In this document: piece after piece, positions 40,887 through 53,800 of the stretch | Numbering within the stretch: position 1 is the first letter of the stretch | Layout: every line of letters starts with the position of its first letter | Assembly (NCBI GenBank): GCA_963573315.1 | Contig: OY752145.1 | Coordinates: 2,046,001 to 2,110,000 of the forward strand | Length of the DNA stretch: 64,000 nucleotides | Source: Entomortierella parvispora | Lineage: Eukaryota; Mortierellomycota; Mortierellomycetes; Mortierellales; Mortierellaceae | Direction: 5' to 3' | The notes under the pieces: model-generated | What the model was told of the DNA's origin: nothing | Seen by the model: the letters and a program-made list of their open reading frames with translations, nothing else | Database searches by the model: none | Program-made: the position numbers and the translations under genes

Positions 40887-42853
40887 TTATTGCAACTGCT
40901 GAAGTCGCTGATGCTCCACTGTCACAGCGGCCAGCGCAGCCGTCAAGGTCGAGACGTGAGCGCCGTTAGGTGACTTTGGCCCAGTCAAGGTAGGCGAGAG
41001 CGAGGAGGGTGTCATCAGTCCTGCAAGCTTGAGCGTAGACCCATTGCTGCTCATGGTCGAGGTCTGAATCGAAAGGCTGCCAGGCAAGGTCGCACGACTC
41101 ATAACAGGCGAAGTCACAGGTGTGACATCAGTTGAGAACGGGTTCTCGCTATATGCCGCACGACTCGTGGATGTCAAGGTAGGACCAAACGAAGGGCTTG
41201 AGTTGGGGCTCGAGTCCGGAGTATGATCCGCAGGAGAGAAAGTCTTGTTGGCAGCTGAAGCCATGATTGCATTCACCGCACACATCATCACTGGGTCCGA
41301 GCGAACAGTGGCAATTGCCGCAGCTGCAGCCAAAGCAGCAGGACTGGCATTTGTGCCCTCAAGGGCTGCCAAATCAGGGATGTTGTTGGAATGCAAGGCT
41401 GCGGCCAAGTTCGGATGGGAGTGTTCAATATGGTACTTGAGTCCATTCAAGTTCTTGTAGCATTTGCCACAGTCCAGGAACGAGCACCTGTAAGGCTTAG
41501 CGTTGGTCTTGTCCTCTTCGGTAACTCCTGGCATAGAGCAGTGTCCGTGCTGATTGTGATACTTGAGTCCATTGGGATTCTTATATGCCTTGTCGCAGCC
41601 TGAGACGTGGCAACGATAAGGCTTGTCAGCTCCAGAGGAGCCAGACTTGCCAATGCTCTCCATCATGCTGACAATCTCTTCACGTTTCCGGATCAGGTCC
41701 TCTGCTGTAGGATCATTGTTCTGGGCAGCAGTTGTAGAGGTACCTTTGGGGAGCATGCTGTCGAGATAGCCGCTGACAGAGTTTAGGAGATCCTCACGGG
41801 GATCGGTCTTTTGATAGGCAGATTGCAAAAGAACCGAAGGCTTTTTGAAGAGCGGACTCTGATTGTCGAACGAGGTCGAGAGGGCGGAGAGATCCCGCTT
41901 CTTACTGTTCATGTTCGAGACGGTATCTTTGGCCTGAGCGCCAGCTGCATTTGAGCGCAGGACCGAGGTCGAGAAGGCTGAGACCGCCTCGTTGTCGGGG
42001 ATGGAACCGTTTGAATCCTCCGAATAGATGTCGGACAATGAGACTCCGGTCGATTTCTTCTTGAGCAGGCTTGCGTTGCCATGATTAGCGTTTGTGCTGT
42101 TGTTACTAGCTTTAGCTGCCGCGGCTGCCGCAAGCGCTGCGACCGTCGCCGCTGCAGAGGCAGTAGCTGCAGCAGATGCGCCGGTGTAGAATGATGTCTG
42201 GCGTCCTCCGCCCATCTGGGGGCTATTGGGGGCCGAACCCTCCGAGTTGGTGGACCAATCTTCGTCATCTGTGAAGCCTCCGACCATGAGCTCGTCGTCA
42301 TCATACTCGTCTCCTTCAAACCGAACATGGGCTTCCTCGTAGTGCTGGAGCAGCGCATGTAGATCATTGAGGGTCAAGCCGCAGCACGAGAAGTTTTTGC
42401 AGTAGTCAGCCTCGAGTTCGCGCTCATAAACATCACCACGCCTGGGCGAGGAGCTGTATGCATCCAGCAGCACATTCTGACCGAGGCTAAACAAAAAAGA
42501 AGAGGGGGGGGGGGGGGGACAAACATTTGGTGAGCAAACTGGCCAGGGCAAACAACAGCGGTAAACACATCAAGACGCAGCAAAGGGACCTACTCGGAGT
42601 GCTGTGGAGAATGAGAGTAGGGGAAAGGGGCAAAGAAAGAGGGGCGACGCAGTTGAGCCGAGTGAAAGGAGTGAACGAGCGAGGGTCTCCGGAGGGCAGA
42701 TGCGGCGGAGAGCGAGCCCGAGAAGGATCCAGTAAGGGAGCCGGAGAAAGACGAGTTTGTGGAGCCGGAGATGTCGCAGGCGGCGGTAGCCAGGCGATGA
42801 TGCTGGACAGGCGCGGAGATGTTGATGCTTGGGGTGGGTACGGCAGCGGGCAT
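40887..42853 (-). CDS. SFP1: Sfp1-like C2H2 zinc-finger transcription factor
   Basis: In yeast, Sfp1 activates ribosomal-protein and ribosome-biogenesis genes under TOR and nutrient control. Two exons, 42594-42853 and 40887-42486, with a 107-nt intron containing a C/G homopolymer; product 619 aa. The family-specific ADYCKNFSCCGLTL and LHALLQHYEEAHV lie at about residues 105-140. The two C2H2 fingers (about 395-465) carry the characteristic KAYKNPNGLKYHNQHGH and KCYKNLNGLKYHIEHSH. Poly-Ala (near 210), Ser/Thr/Pro-rich stretches and a C-terminal low-complexity tail flank them. The exon 1 donor (GTAGGT) is inferred; the join gives HSDLGQNVLLDAY. Lies 3.3 kb from RRN3, with ERG25 between. Confidence 0.88.
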
Positions 42854-44616
42854 GGTTCTGTTGAAGAAGAAGACGTGTGAAAGGGAAGAAGACGAGGGGA
42901 AGAGGAAGACGAAGGTGTACAAGCGAGCGAGAGAAGGGCGGGAGAGAGGAGTGAGAGTCTATCGGGGTGGTTTGATGGCGTGAAGGAGGATCGAAAGGAT
43001 GGCTGATAAAACAAGAAAGGGCAAAGGGCAAAGGGCAAGAGGCAAGAATGGGCGAGGACAGAAGGTGAGGAAGGAAAGGGAGGAAAAGAAAGAAGGAAGA
43101 GAAGAAGAAGAGAAAGCAGAAGAGGCGGCAGGAGGAATGGGACGAGATGCCATGGACACGACGCATTGTCGGACGGACGGTCGTCTGTGTGCTCTTTTGC
43201 CCTTTGCTGCACAAGAGTCGGACCTTGGTCGTGCGACGATCGTTATTGGCTTGGAGCGGGAGCGAGGACACGTACTGGCGGCATGTATTTTTTCTTTTTT
43301 TTCTTTGAATGCCCCCCTCTAGTCTATTAGCTCGCTCCTGATAGTGATAGTGCCGTCTCCTCTGCTGCTGGTCGCGGGACAGAAGCCATGGCAACCCGTC
43401 TGTCTCTCCCCTCGCTCTTTCCCCCTTTTCCTTCCGTCATGGCATCGTGACATACTGTACAGTCGACTGAACGGTATACGGTGGTATGCATACTTGCTGC
43501 CAGATACCCTTCTTGTCTGCGGGTGCAAGGTCTTGTGTCCATGAGTTGAGATCCGCCGAGTGATCGCGAGCAGGCTGGCTTCCTGGGACCAGAGGAAAAG
43601 CGTGGCAGACAGGGCCTCGAATGCTCTGCTCTCTCGTGCAAACGCTATTTGTCTTTGGGTTCGACCACGCAGAAGGACCGGACAGACGCATCTTGTTCTT
43701 GCTCTCCTGTGTTCCCATCCCATGCACCCCCCTTTGCCTCTGTGTCCTTCGCCAAAAGACGAGAGAAACTTTATCCATCCACAGGGCGTCAGTCAAACAC
43801 AGTGCCCCTCAGCCTGCCATCAACCGTCCTGTTCACTCTTTGTTCTCCTCCTGTTGCATCTGCTTATTTGTCCTTTCCACCATGTGCAAATGGGCCATGC
43901 AGAGCGGATCCAACACATGGATTATCGACAAGTATCTTTCACTAATGTTGTACAGTAGTAATGTCTCGCAAAAGGTACCCGAAAGGGTGTCTTGCACGAC
44001 TGAGCGTGGTGTCTCGCTGCACAAATGAGTACAGTGAGTACTATCTACAGGCACCCAAGACCACGGAGTGAATCGCCGGCGCCTCTCACAATTGATGAGA
44101 GCTGAGATCAACGCGGTCTCAGGGGCAAATTCAAAAAAAAAATTCAGTCTCCGGTACACTTTTCTTTTTCTCCTTTCTTGATCTCTCGCTCAGCAGCAGT
44201 GTCTCTTGTTTCCAAAAATCTAACCAGCGCACACCCTGGATCAAGACAGATGACAGCAGGAAGAGTGAAAACCCAGACCACCACCAAAGCCAAGGAAGCG
44301 AAAGCTACTGTCGAGGTTGTGAGAGTGTGAGAATGTGGGGAAGAAGATCGATCTAATGTGATTGGAGCTGTGGGATGGCATCTCGAGGTAGGCCCTTGCC
44401 TCAAGATTTGTTTGTCGCACAAAAGCGCCCCTTGAGCTCACATTCGCAAATCAAGCAAATGTTCAGTTTCTTTGTGCAACCCGAGAGCGGGGGGGGGAAG
44501 ACTGCTGCTGGATCACATCACCAAGGCGATTTGGATTGTCCTCACACACGAGTTGCGTTTGACAAGGACTGCATAGATGTTATCGTGAGTAAGAGATAGC
44601 ATTGTACTCACCAGAG
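42854..44616. other. Gene-poor stretch upstream of the Sfp1-like gene
   Basis: The first ~450 bp is purine-rich on the plus strand (pyrimidine-rich on the sense strand of the Sfp1-like gene) and is its promoter and leader. From 43320 to 44616 no gene is supported; the open frames lack domains. A 27-codon ATG frame at 44250, rich in Lys and Thr, follows a CT-rich leader but ends too soon to call. Confidence 0.5.
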
Positions 44617-44826
44617 TTAGTGTGTGCCAGCCAACCTGGCGCTTGCGACAGACTCCTTTGATAGACTAGGATAGACTACGGTTGTACAGTGCGGACAACA
44701 GTTGTTCTTGCTAGGCACCGAGACAGCCATTGTGGGAACATGAGCACAAGAAGCAAATTGCTCAGAGCCCATTTTACATATTGAATGGGGTCCAGACCCT
44801 GCTGTCTTCGGACCGGTCTGCGCCAT
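44617..44826 (-). CDS. Candidate 69-aa small protein with CxxC
   Basis: The ATG at 44826 opens a 70-codon frame (MAQTGPKTAGSGPHSICKMG at the start). It has five Cys, three of them in CCPHC, and two clusters that could bind metal. A TATATAT element lies about 65 bp upstream on the minus strand, followed by a T-rich leader. A GTGAGT donor-like site follows the stop within 10 bp, so the gene could be spliced differently. No family recognised and no signal peptide. It is divergent from the UPF0538 gene. Confidence 0.3.
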   Translation of the reverse strand: MAQTGPKTAGSGPHSICKMGSEQFASCAHVPTMAVSVPSKNNCCPHCTTVVYPSLSKESVASARLAGTH

Positions 44827-45589
44827 CTTCAAAAAAAATCGGTGACGTCTCAGAAAATATTTGCGAGGTGCATGTAGCGCCGCGACACGATATATAAAAA
44901 AAAAACTTTTTTCTTTTTCTTTTTTTTTGGTCTTCTCTTTCTGTCCACCACGTATCCTTCCCCTGCCTCCTTTGACCCATATCTTTCCAAAAAAAAAAAA
45001 CGTAAGAAACGAAAACGATTTGTTGAGGATATCCCTTAGTACTCTTCTTCCTTTGTGTTTTACAATGATGAGAAAAAAAATATCATAACTTTCGTTCTTC
45101 CTAGAGATATCGCTGTGCGGTACTACTGCGGAGACTTTAACATTCTGACCAGAAAACATCAGCTCGTTCTTCCTTTGCCAAAGATGTGATGAAGAGATGG
45201 TTCTCTAATAGCTGTTCTCTCCTCTAGGTGTCTCTATTTTGCCTGGTTTGGATGTTGCATGTTATGAATCAAGTGTCGAATAAATGACTTTTTTAGATCC
45301 AAAACATGGATGTACCCATTTTAAAGATGTAGTTGTGGATGCAGCGCTCTAAACAGTTGTGACAGTGGCAAAACATACCTTAAAAAGATGAACAACACGA
45401 CTGGGCCGATTTCCTTTTTTGTGTGCTTTGTCTGGGTGCTCGCTAAGAACAACAGAAAAAGAAAAAACACGAAGTTCGAAAAAAAAAAAAAAACATCTTC
45501 ACCCTTTTTTCTGATCATTGCGTTTGTAAATCCATCCAGACACTTCTCACGTCTTGACCTCCGCTTAGTTCACTTGAATCCAACCCATC
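44827..45589. promoter_or_regulatory. Upstream region of the UPF0538 gene
   Basis: 763 bp with many A and T tracts (for example 44990-45001, 45479-45494). ATATATAAAA at about 44889-44898 reads as a TATA-like element in either direction. No ORF supported. Confidence 0.4.
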
Positions 45590-46318
45590 ATGACATCCCC
45601 TAGCCCAAATGAACCCCTCTCGAACACGCTTGCGCCGAGCACTGCTGCCACGCTTACCATCCGTGTGATCAAGTCATTCGAGTACCGCACGTCCAAGAAT
45701 CTCATTCTTCACAGCATCGACCTTACGGCCACCACTGTCGGGCAACTCAAAGCAATGATCATCGAGAGTAAATGTTATAATGCCGGGCCTACATGTCGTC
45801 GACACTTGCCATTCGGGCTTATGAGACACGTAGTGGTATTTTCATGACAGCACTAACCACAAGCTCTGGCTCTTCCTGGACAGAAATCAAGACTGCACCT
45901 GGATGGAAGCCGTACCAGACCACCGTGTTCGGTAACATAACAAGATTGCAGCCGAAAGAAAATGATAGAGAGAGAGGGAGGGAGAGAGAGCTATTCTTTG
46001 CTCTTTAACTAACAGTTCCGTGGTCATGCAACCAGATACCTTGAAGCTGTACACGAAGGCTCATGGCGCCAAGACAATGAACCTCATTATCAATATGGAG
46101 AATGATGAAGAATGGATCCTGAATAACGACAATGAGATCCTGGCTAGCCACGGAATTGGTATGTGAACAAAGAAGGAGCAATTGAGCAGAGAGTCCAATA
46201 TAACAGCCACTTGAGCTAACTCTTTTGATCCCCCGCGATAGAAAACGAGACCGAGATCTCGATCTTCAACAAAGCTCTGTACGAGGCGTACAAGCAGCAC
46301 CCCGACATGAAGTGGTAG
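45590..46318 (+). CDS. UPF0538 (C2orf76-like) protein
   Basis: Member of a small conserved eukaryotic family of unknown function with an N-terminal ubiquitin-like look. Four exons: 45590-45767, 45884-45931 (only 48 nt), 46036-46158, 46242-46318; product 141 aa, as in animals. Family features: TLTIRVIKSFEYRT near the start, WKPYQTTVFDTLKLYTKAHG across the exon 2/3 join, KTMNLIINMENDEEWIL, and the C-terminal GIENETEISIFNKALYEAY ending in KW. The first ~20 residues (Ser/Pro/Asn/Thr) are an extension over the animal proteins. All joins are in phase 1. The biochemical role is not known for the family. Confidence 0.88.
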
Positions 46319-46726
46319 AGTTCCAAGCTTCCATAAAAAATGAAAGATTACTGTCCACTTTCCAGGTGTCCATTCGCGTAGCACAATTGTGACATATTTG
46401 GTGGCAACTCAATGTGACTGAAAAGGAGTAACGATGGCTCTTTTGCTATTCTTGTCTAAGCCCAAGGACTTTCGAATCAGCTAAGCGTCCGTCCTACTCT
46501 GGTACCGCGATTTAAAAACGAACATGTCTGAGCAACAGCTATGAGCCAGGAGGTCCTCTCCTGCAAGGATATTTTCAATAAAAACTTCTCAGTAATCTTC
46601 CGGACAAATTGACCAGGATACCTCTTTTGCCTCTTTCTTTCCTCCCTACAGCGTGTGCAATAGTACAGAAGCGACAGTCAACTCTTAAGTAATTCTTAAA
46701 CAGCTATCATTCTGTTGTTGGTCGAC
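46319..46726. other. Gap between UPF0538 and LRR genes
   Basis: 408 bp. AATAAAAAC at about 46576 may serve polyadenylation of the UPF0538 gene. Nothing else supported. Confidence 0.4.
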
Positions 46727-49700
46727 ATGGAGGCTGGCGATCAGATCAACGCGACCGCAACTCTTCCACCGACTCTGCCCTGTCACCTTGAGAACCACAA
46801 CCACTGCCAACAGGAACACAAAACTGAAAGTGGATTCACTTCAGATGACCCTCAGAAGCTTCGGGAAGGGCGTCCTCTATATCATGAGCTGGTGCTGGAG
46901 AGCACTACAAAGTCGATGGCAGCGTTCAGTCCAAGTTCTCAGCAACAGCCGCGGGGTAAGAACAAGTTGACGGTTCTCTTACTGCTTTGTTGTATCAAAA
47001 TTTTGGGCCATTGGCTGTCCTGCCGACCTGTCCTACCCACAATGGAGTAAGACGGCGGCTTGTTGGATTGTTCTTTGGAAGGTGTGTGTTGTTTGCTTGT
47101 GTACTTTGTGCGCACTTTTCACCACGTATGTTTGGGGCAGACAATTTGTCTTAAACATGACTGGTCAATGACGAAGAAATGTAGATGCATGTAGAGAAAT
47201 GTGGGCCTGTTCTCTTTGTCCTGTTGTGTCCACACACACACACACTCTCTCTGTCTCTCTTCTCTTTCACTTCTTCTGGAACCCATTCTTCCTTGCTGTC
47301 TCATTGTGAGTGCACATTCATTCCGACGTGCATTGCCAATCCCACTCGTTGAACCCTCCTGGTCTGCAGAACAGCTGCGTTGCACAGGTTTTTCCTTTAC
47401 TCGAAACTCACCACTGACCATTGAACCGGCCTTCTCTCTCTCCTTCTCTCCTCACTCCCTCCTTGTCTCAAATAGGTCACCAGTGGCCCCTTTCTGGTCC
47501 AACTGATTCTCCACAGCTGCGTGTCTCAACGGGCTCGTCCTCCCTTCTAGTGTTGCACTTCGCCGAAGACTCTGGGTTATTTTCTCCAGACTTGACAGGT
47601 AAATCCTCAAAGTCTACATCGACTTTTCCGGCTCTGTCTGCCGCCCCCTTGAATCCCTCGCTGACCCGTTTTGCAGCGTCTACGCAGTGTCCAGCTGGCC
47701 CCGAGTTGACCCCATTGGTCATAGCGCGCTCTTATCGTCATCCTCCCACGTCCACTGTGACATCAACGAACGCATCGATCCCCTCGATTGCATTGAAGGA
47801 AGCAGCAGATTCAGAGCCCACTCCCTCCTGCCGCCCCCCTTCTTTTCTCCCCGCCGTGTCCTTCCCCGTTAAAGGAAATACCTCTGGCCCACCACTGACA
47901 CTATCGACCTGTACGACTTCTCACACTTCTCAAACAGTTTCCCCAGTTCCCTCTCTTGTGTGTTTTGATTTGTCAAGACTCCACCCTCGAACAGAGTCCT
48001 CTGAATACTCGACTGCTTCTACGATTGGCGCATCGTCCACGTCGTCCTCTCGATCTCCGAAATCATCGGCTCTGACTGCATCGCGCTCTCTGAAGTCACT
48101 GTCCTGGCTCCAGTCATTGAAGAGGATTTATAGCAGCAGCGTATCACCTCCGTCCCTAGTCTTCTCGACTTCAACATCTGACGTTACTGGCACAAATAGA
48201 AGCAACATCAGTTTTGTCAGCGCCGAGGGTCTTGAAAATACTTCCTCGGACTCACCCTCACATCAGGTTGACTCTTTTGGCAGACAGTTTGTGAGACGAC
48301 ATCGTTCCTTTTCATTTTCGGCCGATACTCCAGCCTCTCACCAACGATCATCTCATACCATCTTCCAAAAAATGGTCAAGATCACTCGAAACCAAACCAT
48401 GCCCGTACCCTCCAGCAAAGGCAGTGGTGTGCTTAAAGCATCCAGCACAAACTCCTTTTCATTCCCTGCATTGTCTCTCACACGCACAATCAGCGAGAAG
48501 AGCTTGGCGGGAGGGATCGAGAGTAGCCCGCCGACCTCTGAGTCCGGAACTAGGTCTCGCTCAGCCTCGGGATCCGATTCTGTACCGATTGCACCTATCG
48601 TCTCAGCCATCCTTCATGGCGATTTTTTGATGCTGTCGGATCTCTACCTCGATATACTCATCCGAGTAATGACTGGCAAGAACTCCAAAGCACTGGAGAC
48701 CGTTAACCTGACAGGAGCAGCTATCTCCGGTGCAGACGGGAAGCTACTGGCCAAATTGATTCGGTCCTCAGATGCTGCCAATATCAAAGTACTTAAACTG
48801 AACAGGAACGCCATTAGCCAAGAGGCTTACAAATCCATATTTGAGGCATGGAGATACAACCACACCATAACCACTCTGAGTCTCGTTCGATCAGGCGTGA
48901 ACGACAAAACGATAAAGTATCTGATCAAGGCCCTAAACAAGAACGACACGTTGCGAGAACTGGATCTTTCCAGCAATCGAATCACAGCGGCAGGAATTGA
49001 GAACCTGTGCGAGGCCCTGCTCTACCATCGGGCACTTTCCAGACTCTGCCTTCAATCCAACAGTCTGAAGAGAGCAGGCGCACCCCATCTGGCAAGACTC
49101 CTGACCAAGAATCGTGTGATTCGACACCTGAATATCGGATCCAATGGTCTTGGAGCCGAGGGTTGCGCACAAATAGCAGATGCTGTGCGATTCAATCGGA
49201 CGCTGAACTCGCTTAGTCTGGACATGAACGAGATGGGACCTCGAGGAGCCTCAGCTATTGCTGCCGCACTGATCTCCAACAGGCATCTAGCCTATCTGTA
49301 TATTCCTCATAACAGTATTGGGGACGAGGGACTCGCTGCAATCTGCGAAAGTTTGAAACGGAACAAGTATTTGATCGGCCTGGATCTGGAACTCAACCAC
49401 ATTGGCAGCGCCAGGAGTGAGGTCGGTATGGAGGCCCTGGGTCAAGTACTGAGGACAAATTCTACGCTGCGCGAGATAAATTTGGCCTACAATATCTTTT
49501 CAGGTCCTGCGATCCAGAAGTTAATGAGCGGCGTCGCCAAGAACTCGACGCTGGAGAGCCTCATGTTTACGAACTGCTGTATCTCTACAGAGGGAGTTAT
49601 GGCAATAGCTGAGGTTCTGCCCAAGAGCACCGGACTTCAAAACCTGGGCCTCACGTCGAATCCTGATATCAGCGTCGAGGGTTATACAGCCTTGGCGGCT

Positions 49701-50558
49701 GGTCTTGCAAAGAATCGGTCTATGAAGGGCATGCAGCTGGACTACAACTCTGAGGATCGTCATGTCCTTTATGAATCGATACAGAATTCATTGACCAGGA
49801 ACTTTATTTGGCAGCAAGCCATCTACGCCGCCGCTTGTCGTATCTTGGTCCTCTCTCGGATTGTGCAGCTAGGACGACCAGTCAACCAGAAACTACTTTT
49901 GTCACAACAACAGCACCAGCAGCAGAGTCAGGCACAAAGCAGTGGTGCGTGGAAATTATTGAAAAGGGTGAAATTTGGACGGACGAATTCGGCAACGTCC
50001 TTGACGTCTCTGCTTGCCCTTACAAAAAGCCAACGAGCGGTCGAAACCTCGATTTCCCCTGCAATCCCCTCCATCATTCCAAGCAGTTCAGCCCAGAAAG
50101 GAAACGGTAATATCTCTGGGTTAAAAGTCGAAAGCGTTGATGCAGCGGCAGGCACGCCCCTGGATCGTCAGACGCCTTCCTCCAGTGCGAAGAGCACACA
50201 CCTTGTTCTTCCTCACCAACAGCAACAGTTGATGAACCAAGGACTCTTGCTTGGTGATCCTCAGAGGTTGCACCCAGAGGACTCACACTCGACACCTACA
50301 GAGTATAATGCACATGGAGTCATGGCCAATCTGGGAAACATGCCCTACGAAATCTTTGAAGCCATATGTGCTTTCTTGGATCCAGGCAGGACAATGTCTA
50401 TCGCACAAATCCGAGCCACGGTGCAGGCAGCAGGAGATCGCACTACTCTGGTTCCGTATTACACGCGTGAGAAGATGCTGGAGCGGATCTTCCAGTGTCG
50501 ATATATTGCGCCAGTCGGGATGCGCTATTCCGTCAGAGCGAGCGACGAGAGAGTGTGA
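46727..50558 (+). CDS. Large leucine-rich-repeat (RNI-type) protein
   Basis: Two exons, 46727-46955 and 47476-50558, with a 520-nt intron (GTAAGA/AATAG, phase 1); product 1,103 aa. Exon 1 is predicted only from its ATG, donor and phase, and is less certain than exon 2. Residues 1-480 are Ser/Thr/Pro-rich and probably disordered. About residues 485-840 form around eleven ribonuclease-inhibitor-type repeats of ~28 aa, for example LRELDLSSNRITAAGIENLC and LNSLSLDMNEMGPRGASAIA. Then comes a Gln/Ser-rich linker and a C-terminal ~75 residues beginning MPYEIFEAICAFLDPGRTMS, which resembles an F-box-like helix pair. No NACHT or nucleotide-binding domain is seen, so it is not an NLR. Likely a protein-interaction scaffold; function unknown. 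Confidence 0.75.
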
Positions 50559-50810
50559 ATTGCACATTAAACAAGTTGGATGACACGGTCAATTACGTAA
50601 TGCACGTGATATACGTTCAGTTAGAGATGGGTGTTGGGCGCATCTGATGCATGCACAGTCGCGTTTTGTCCTTTATCCCATCCATCCTTTCGTCTTCGCC
50701 TTGATTTCCTCCTCCACCCTCAACATCCCCTTTGCTCCATTTCCTGGGACTCTGTTTCCCGGCCGGGAGACCCATTTAGTAACAAACAGTCTAGCGCACT
50801 CTTTTCCAGC

Positions 50811-53800
50811 ATGTCTGCAGGTCGTTCGAGAGGAGCATTAACGGCGTCCATGGCAGGACCCAAAGTCAAGGAAGACCCAGTCCGCCAGCAATTGATTCAG
50901 GCGCTTTTTGCAGACAGTTCATGTGAGTTCTTAGATGTCTTTCCTTCCATTCTCTTTTACTCTTGACGCAATTGGAAATGCTCTATTCCGAATTGGTCCA
51001 CACAGATGACCTGTCGAGAGTGAAGCGAGACCTGCTGCAAAGCGTGCCTGGGCCGGCCTAAACGTTGGATGATAATACCCCTCTGTGTTGGTCGAAGCGG
51101 CATACATGATTATTTGACTGACCATTTTTCAACCCGTACATCATTGCCTTTCAACCTTAGCAAGCACTGCCGAGACAATGCTGACCTACGTCAAGATCTT
51201 TGAAGAGGAGAAGGCCGGCAAGGACATTAAAGTTTTAGCGGGCAAGAAAGGGTCTACAGAGCGAACAAAAATGTTGTCAAAACCACGGTATCTTTGCATG
51301 ACGGGTAATTGAAACTACTGGCAGCTATTGCACTCTTTCACGAGTTTTCATGACAAAGCAGAATGCGAGACCGGTAACTCACATTAACGTCTTGTTTTTT
51401 TTACCGTTGGGATGATTCCTATTATTAGTCAAATCCAACGGAAAGGTTCGATTGCATAAAGTGAAAAAGACGTCGGCAACTTCTTACCATATCGGCAGGA
51501 CATGGCATCTGGATGAAATCAAGTCAATCGAGAACGTGGATGTAAGTGAAAGAATATGTATATCCTCATCTGTAGTGGTCCATTTACTGACTGAATGCGT
51601 GGCTCTAAATAGGCCAGAAGATGGACTGTGGTTATCAACCGTCCATATGCATGGGTGACGGATGCGCCAGAGTTGAAGAGCGACTTCATGATGATGCTGC
51701 TTAAGGTTCTGCGAAGTAACCTGAAGCGATTGCCTACTCTCATTAACATTGACGAGCCTGCTTTAGCCAGTAAGTAAAAGTGGATGCATCCTGTGCGTGA
51801 ATCTATACCTACCTTCAATGAAAGCATGACCATGAATACTGACATCTACCTTGCTCTTCTGTTCCAGCGCAATTCACTGTCGCCAGAGAGGCAGCAGGCG
51901 GGACCTCAAGCAGAAACCACAGGACAGCCCCTATACCCGGCGGAATCGCCAACTCCACTGGATCGTTTGTTCAGGATTTTGAGAACCGGCTTTCCATCCA
52001 GACGGAGCGCATGAAGAGAAGCGCTGCTCCATCGTCGTCCTCCCTCAATTCTGGAGTTACGCCGGGAGGTGCCAACAGTCCCAGGAGTGATCAAGGTGGC
52101 ACGCGGATGATAGAAGAGCAAGAACCATTAGATGAGATTGCGCTATTGAATCTGGAAGAGCTCCTGTATGACATGGACCTGGCTTCAAGCGAGGATGGCG
52201 TTGCCTTAGAAACTCGACTTATGAACGAGTTGAGCGCACTGGAGATGATGAATGTGTACTCCATCATTGAGTCGGATGAACGTATCAAGGACGTAATGTC
52301 AGAGCTGGACAAGGGAATCGAGGAGCTGGATGATATGGATAGCTGGTTGTCACTTTACCGTCAAGAACTAGATTCAATGGGCGACGACATTCGACAGATT
52401 GAATCGCAGAACCGAGGATTGCAAGTTCAAACGTCGAATCAAGCTAGTCTGTTACGTGAACTTGAAAACTTGCTTATTTCGATCACGATCCCAGACAGCG
52501 TGTTGGAGACGCTCAAGAAGGAATCCATGGAGAGAGACTCAAGCATCCGGCGACTAGAGGATGCTGCTGCAGAGATCCAGGACGTACTCTTGACAAAGTT
52601 TGACGAGGATGTTGCTGGCATGTCAGCAGTTCACGGCAGGATGGAGCATTACAGCTTTCACTGCGGGAACTTTGCTGGAAGACTTTTTGAGTATCTGAGG
52701 ACCAAGATCCAAAATCAGGCAGACCAGTATCTGAACGATAAACAGAGGTCGTTGTCGAAGGGTTACCTGGTCATGTTTGGCTATGAGGCCATCGAAAGGT
52801 ATTTCGTTGCCTATCGAGGGTTAATCCTTTGGCTGAGAGAGATGGATTCTAGACGTTTCACCGATCTACAAATGGTATGCATGAACCAGTTAACCTTGTG
52901 AGATTCAAAATCGGGGAGTTTGTAACTAACTTGTTCTCTATGGGACTCTATAGCAATATGTGAATAACATGAACAGACTGTACCGCAAGGAAATCAAGGA
53001 GTTTTTCAATATCCTTTCAACTCACCATGTTACCAAGTTAGAAAAACCTGACGACTCCGAATTTGGTAGGCGAGCTGACTTTTACGTTTTGCAACTATCG
53101 TGAGCAAATCTGTCCACGGTACCTAACCCACTTCTTATTATTCTGAACTTGTAGTCTTTGGATCATCATATCACGGAGGTGGGTTGATTGCCCGCGGTGG
53201 AACTGCTATTCGCGAATCTCTGTCGTCACCTTCAGATTTGACTGGTCGTATCCCTTGGAGAAAGCGATCAACTAGAGAAATTCAGGATCCCAGTGTCATT
53301 CCATCAATGCGGAGCCATGCTGGTGACCTTGGGGAATCCTCCCGGAAAATCGAGGTTGGACAAGACGAAAAACTGGCTATTGACGAAGCCTTTGCTCAGG
53401 CACTGACAATCATGACAGGCTTGGCGACGCGTGAACAAAACTACATGTCCGACCTGTTCACGCTGACCAAGATGATGTCGATGCGGATGTTCTTGGACGA
53501 TCCTCAGCTGAACGGAAACGGGTCGACGGCCAAGTACGCACTGCTTGATCTGGAGACTCAACGAAAGCCCACTTTGGACCTCAAGAGTAGCAAGAGATTG
53601 GCGCAATTGATGGGAATTCTTTTCGATGGTCTGAGTGTAGAGTTGAACAACTTTGCGGAGATGGGCGTCAAGAATGAGAGCATGTAAGCGTGTGGACATG
53701 ATCTACAAATTTAATGTCTCAACCTAGCAGAATGCTAACCGAAAAGACATGCTCATCTTTCTAGTCAATGTGTGGGAATGTTGATCTCCGTGGAGAGAAC

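Noticed and set aside
42487..43394. Long minus-strand open frames upstream of the Sfp1-like gene
   Set aside because: Ser/Leu/Pro-rich translation of the CT leader; exon 1 of the gene is at 42594-42853.
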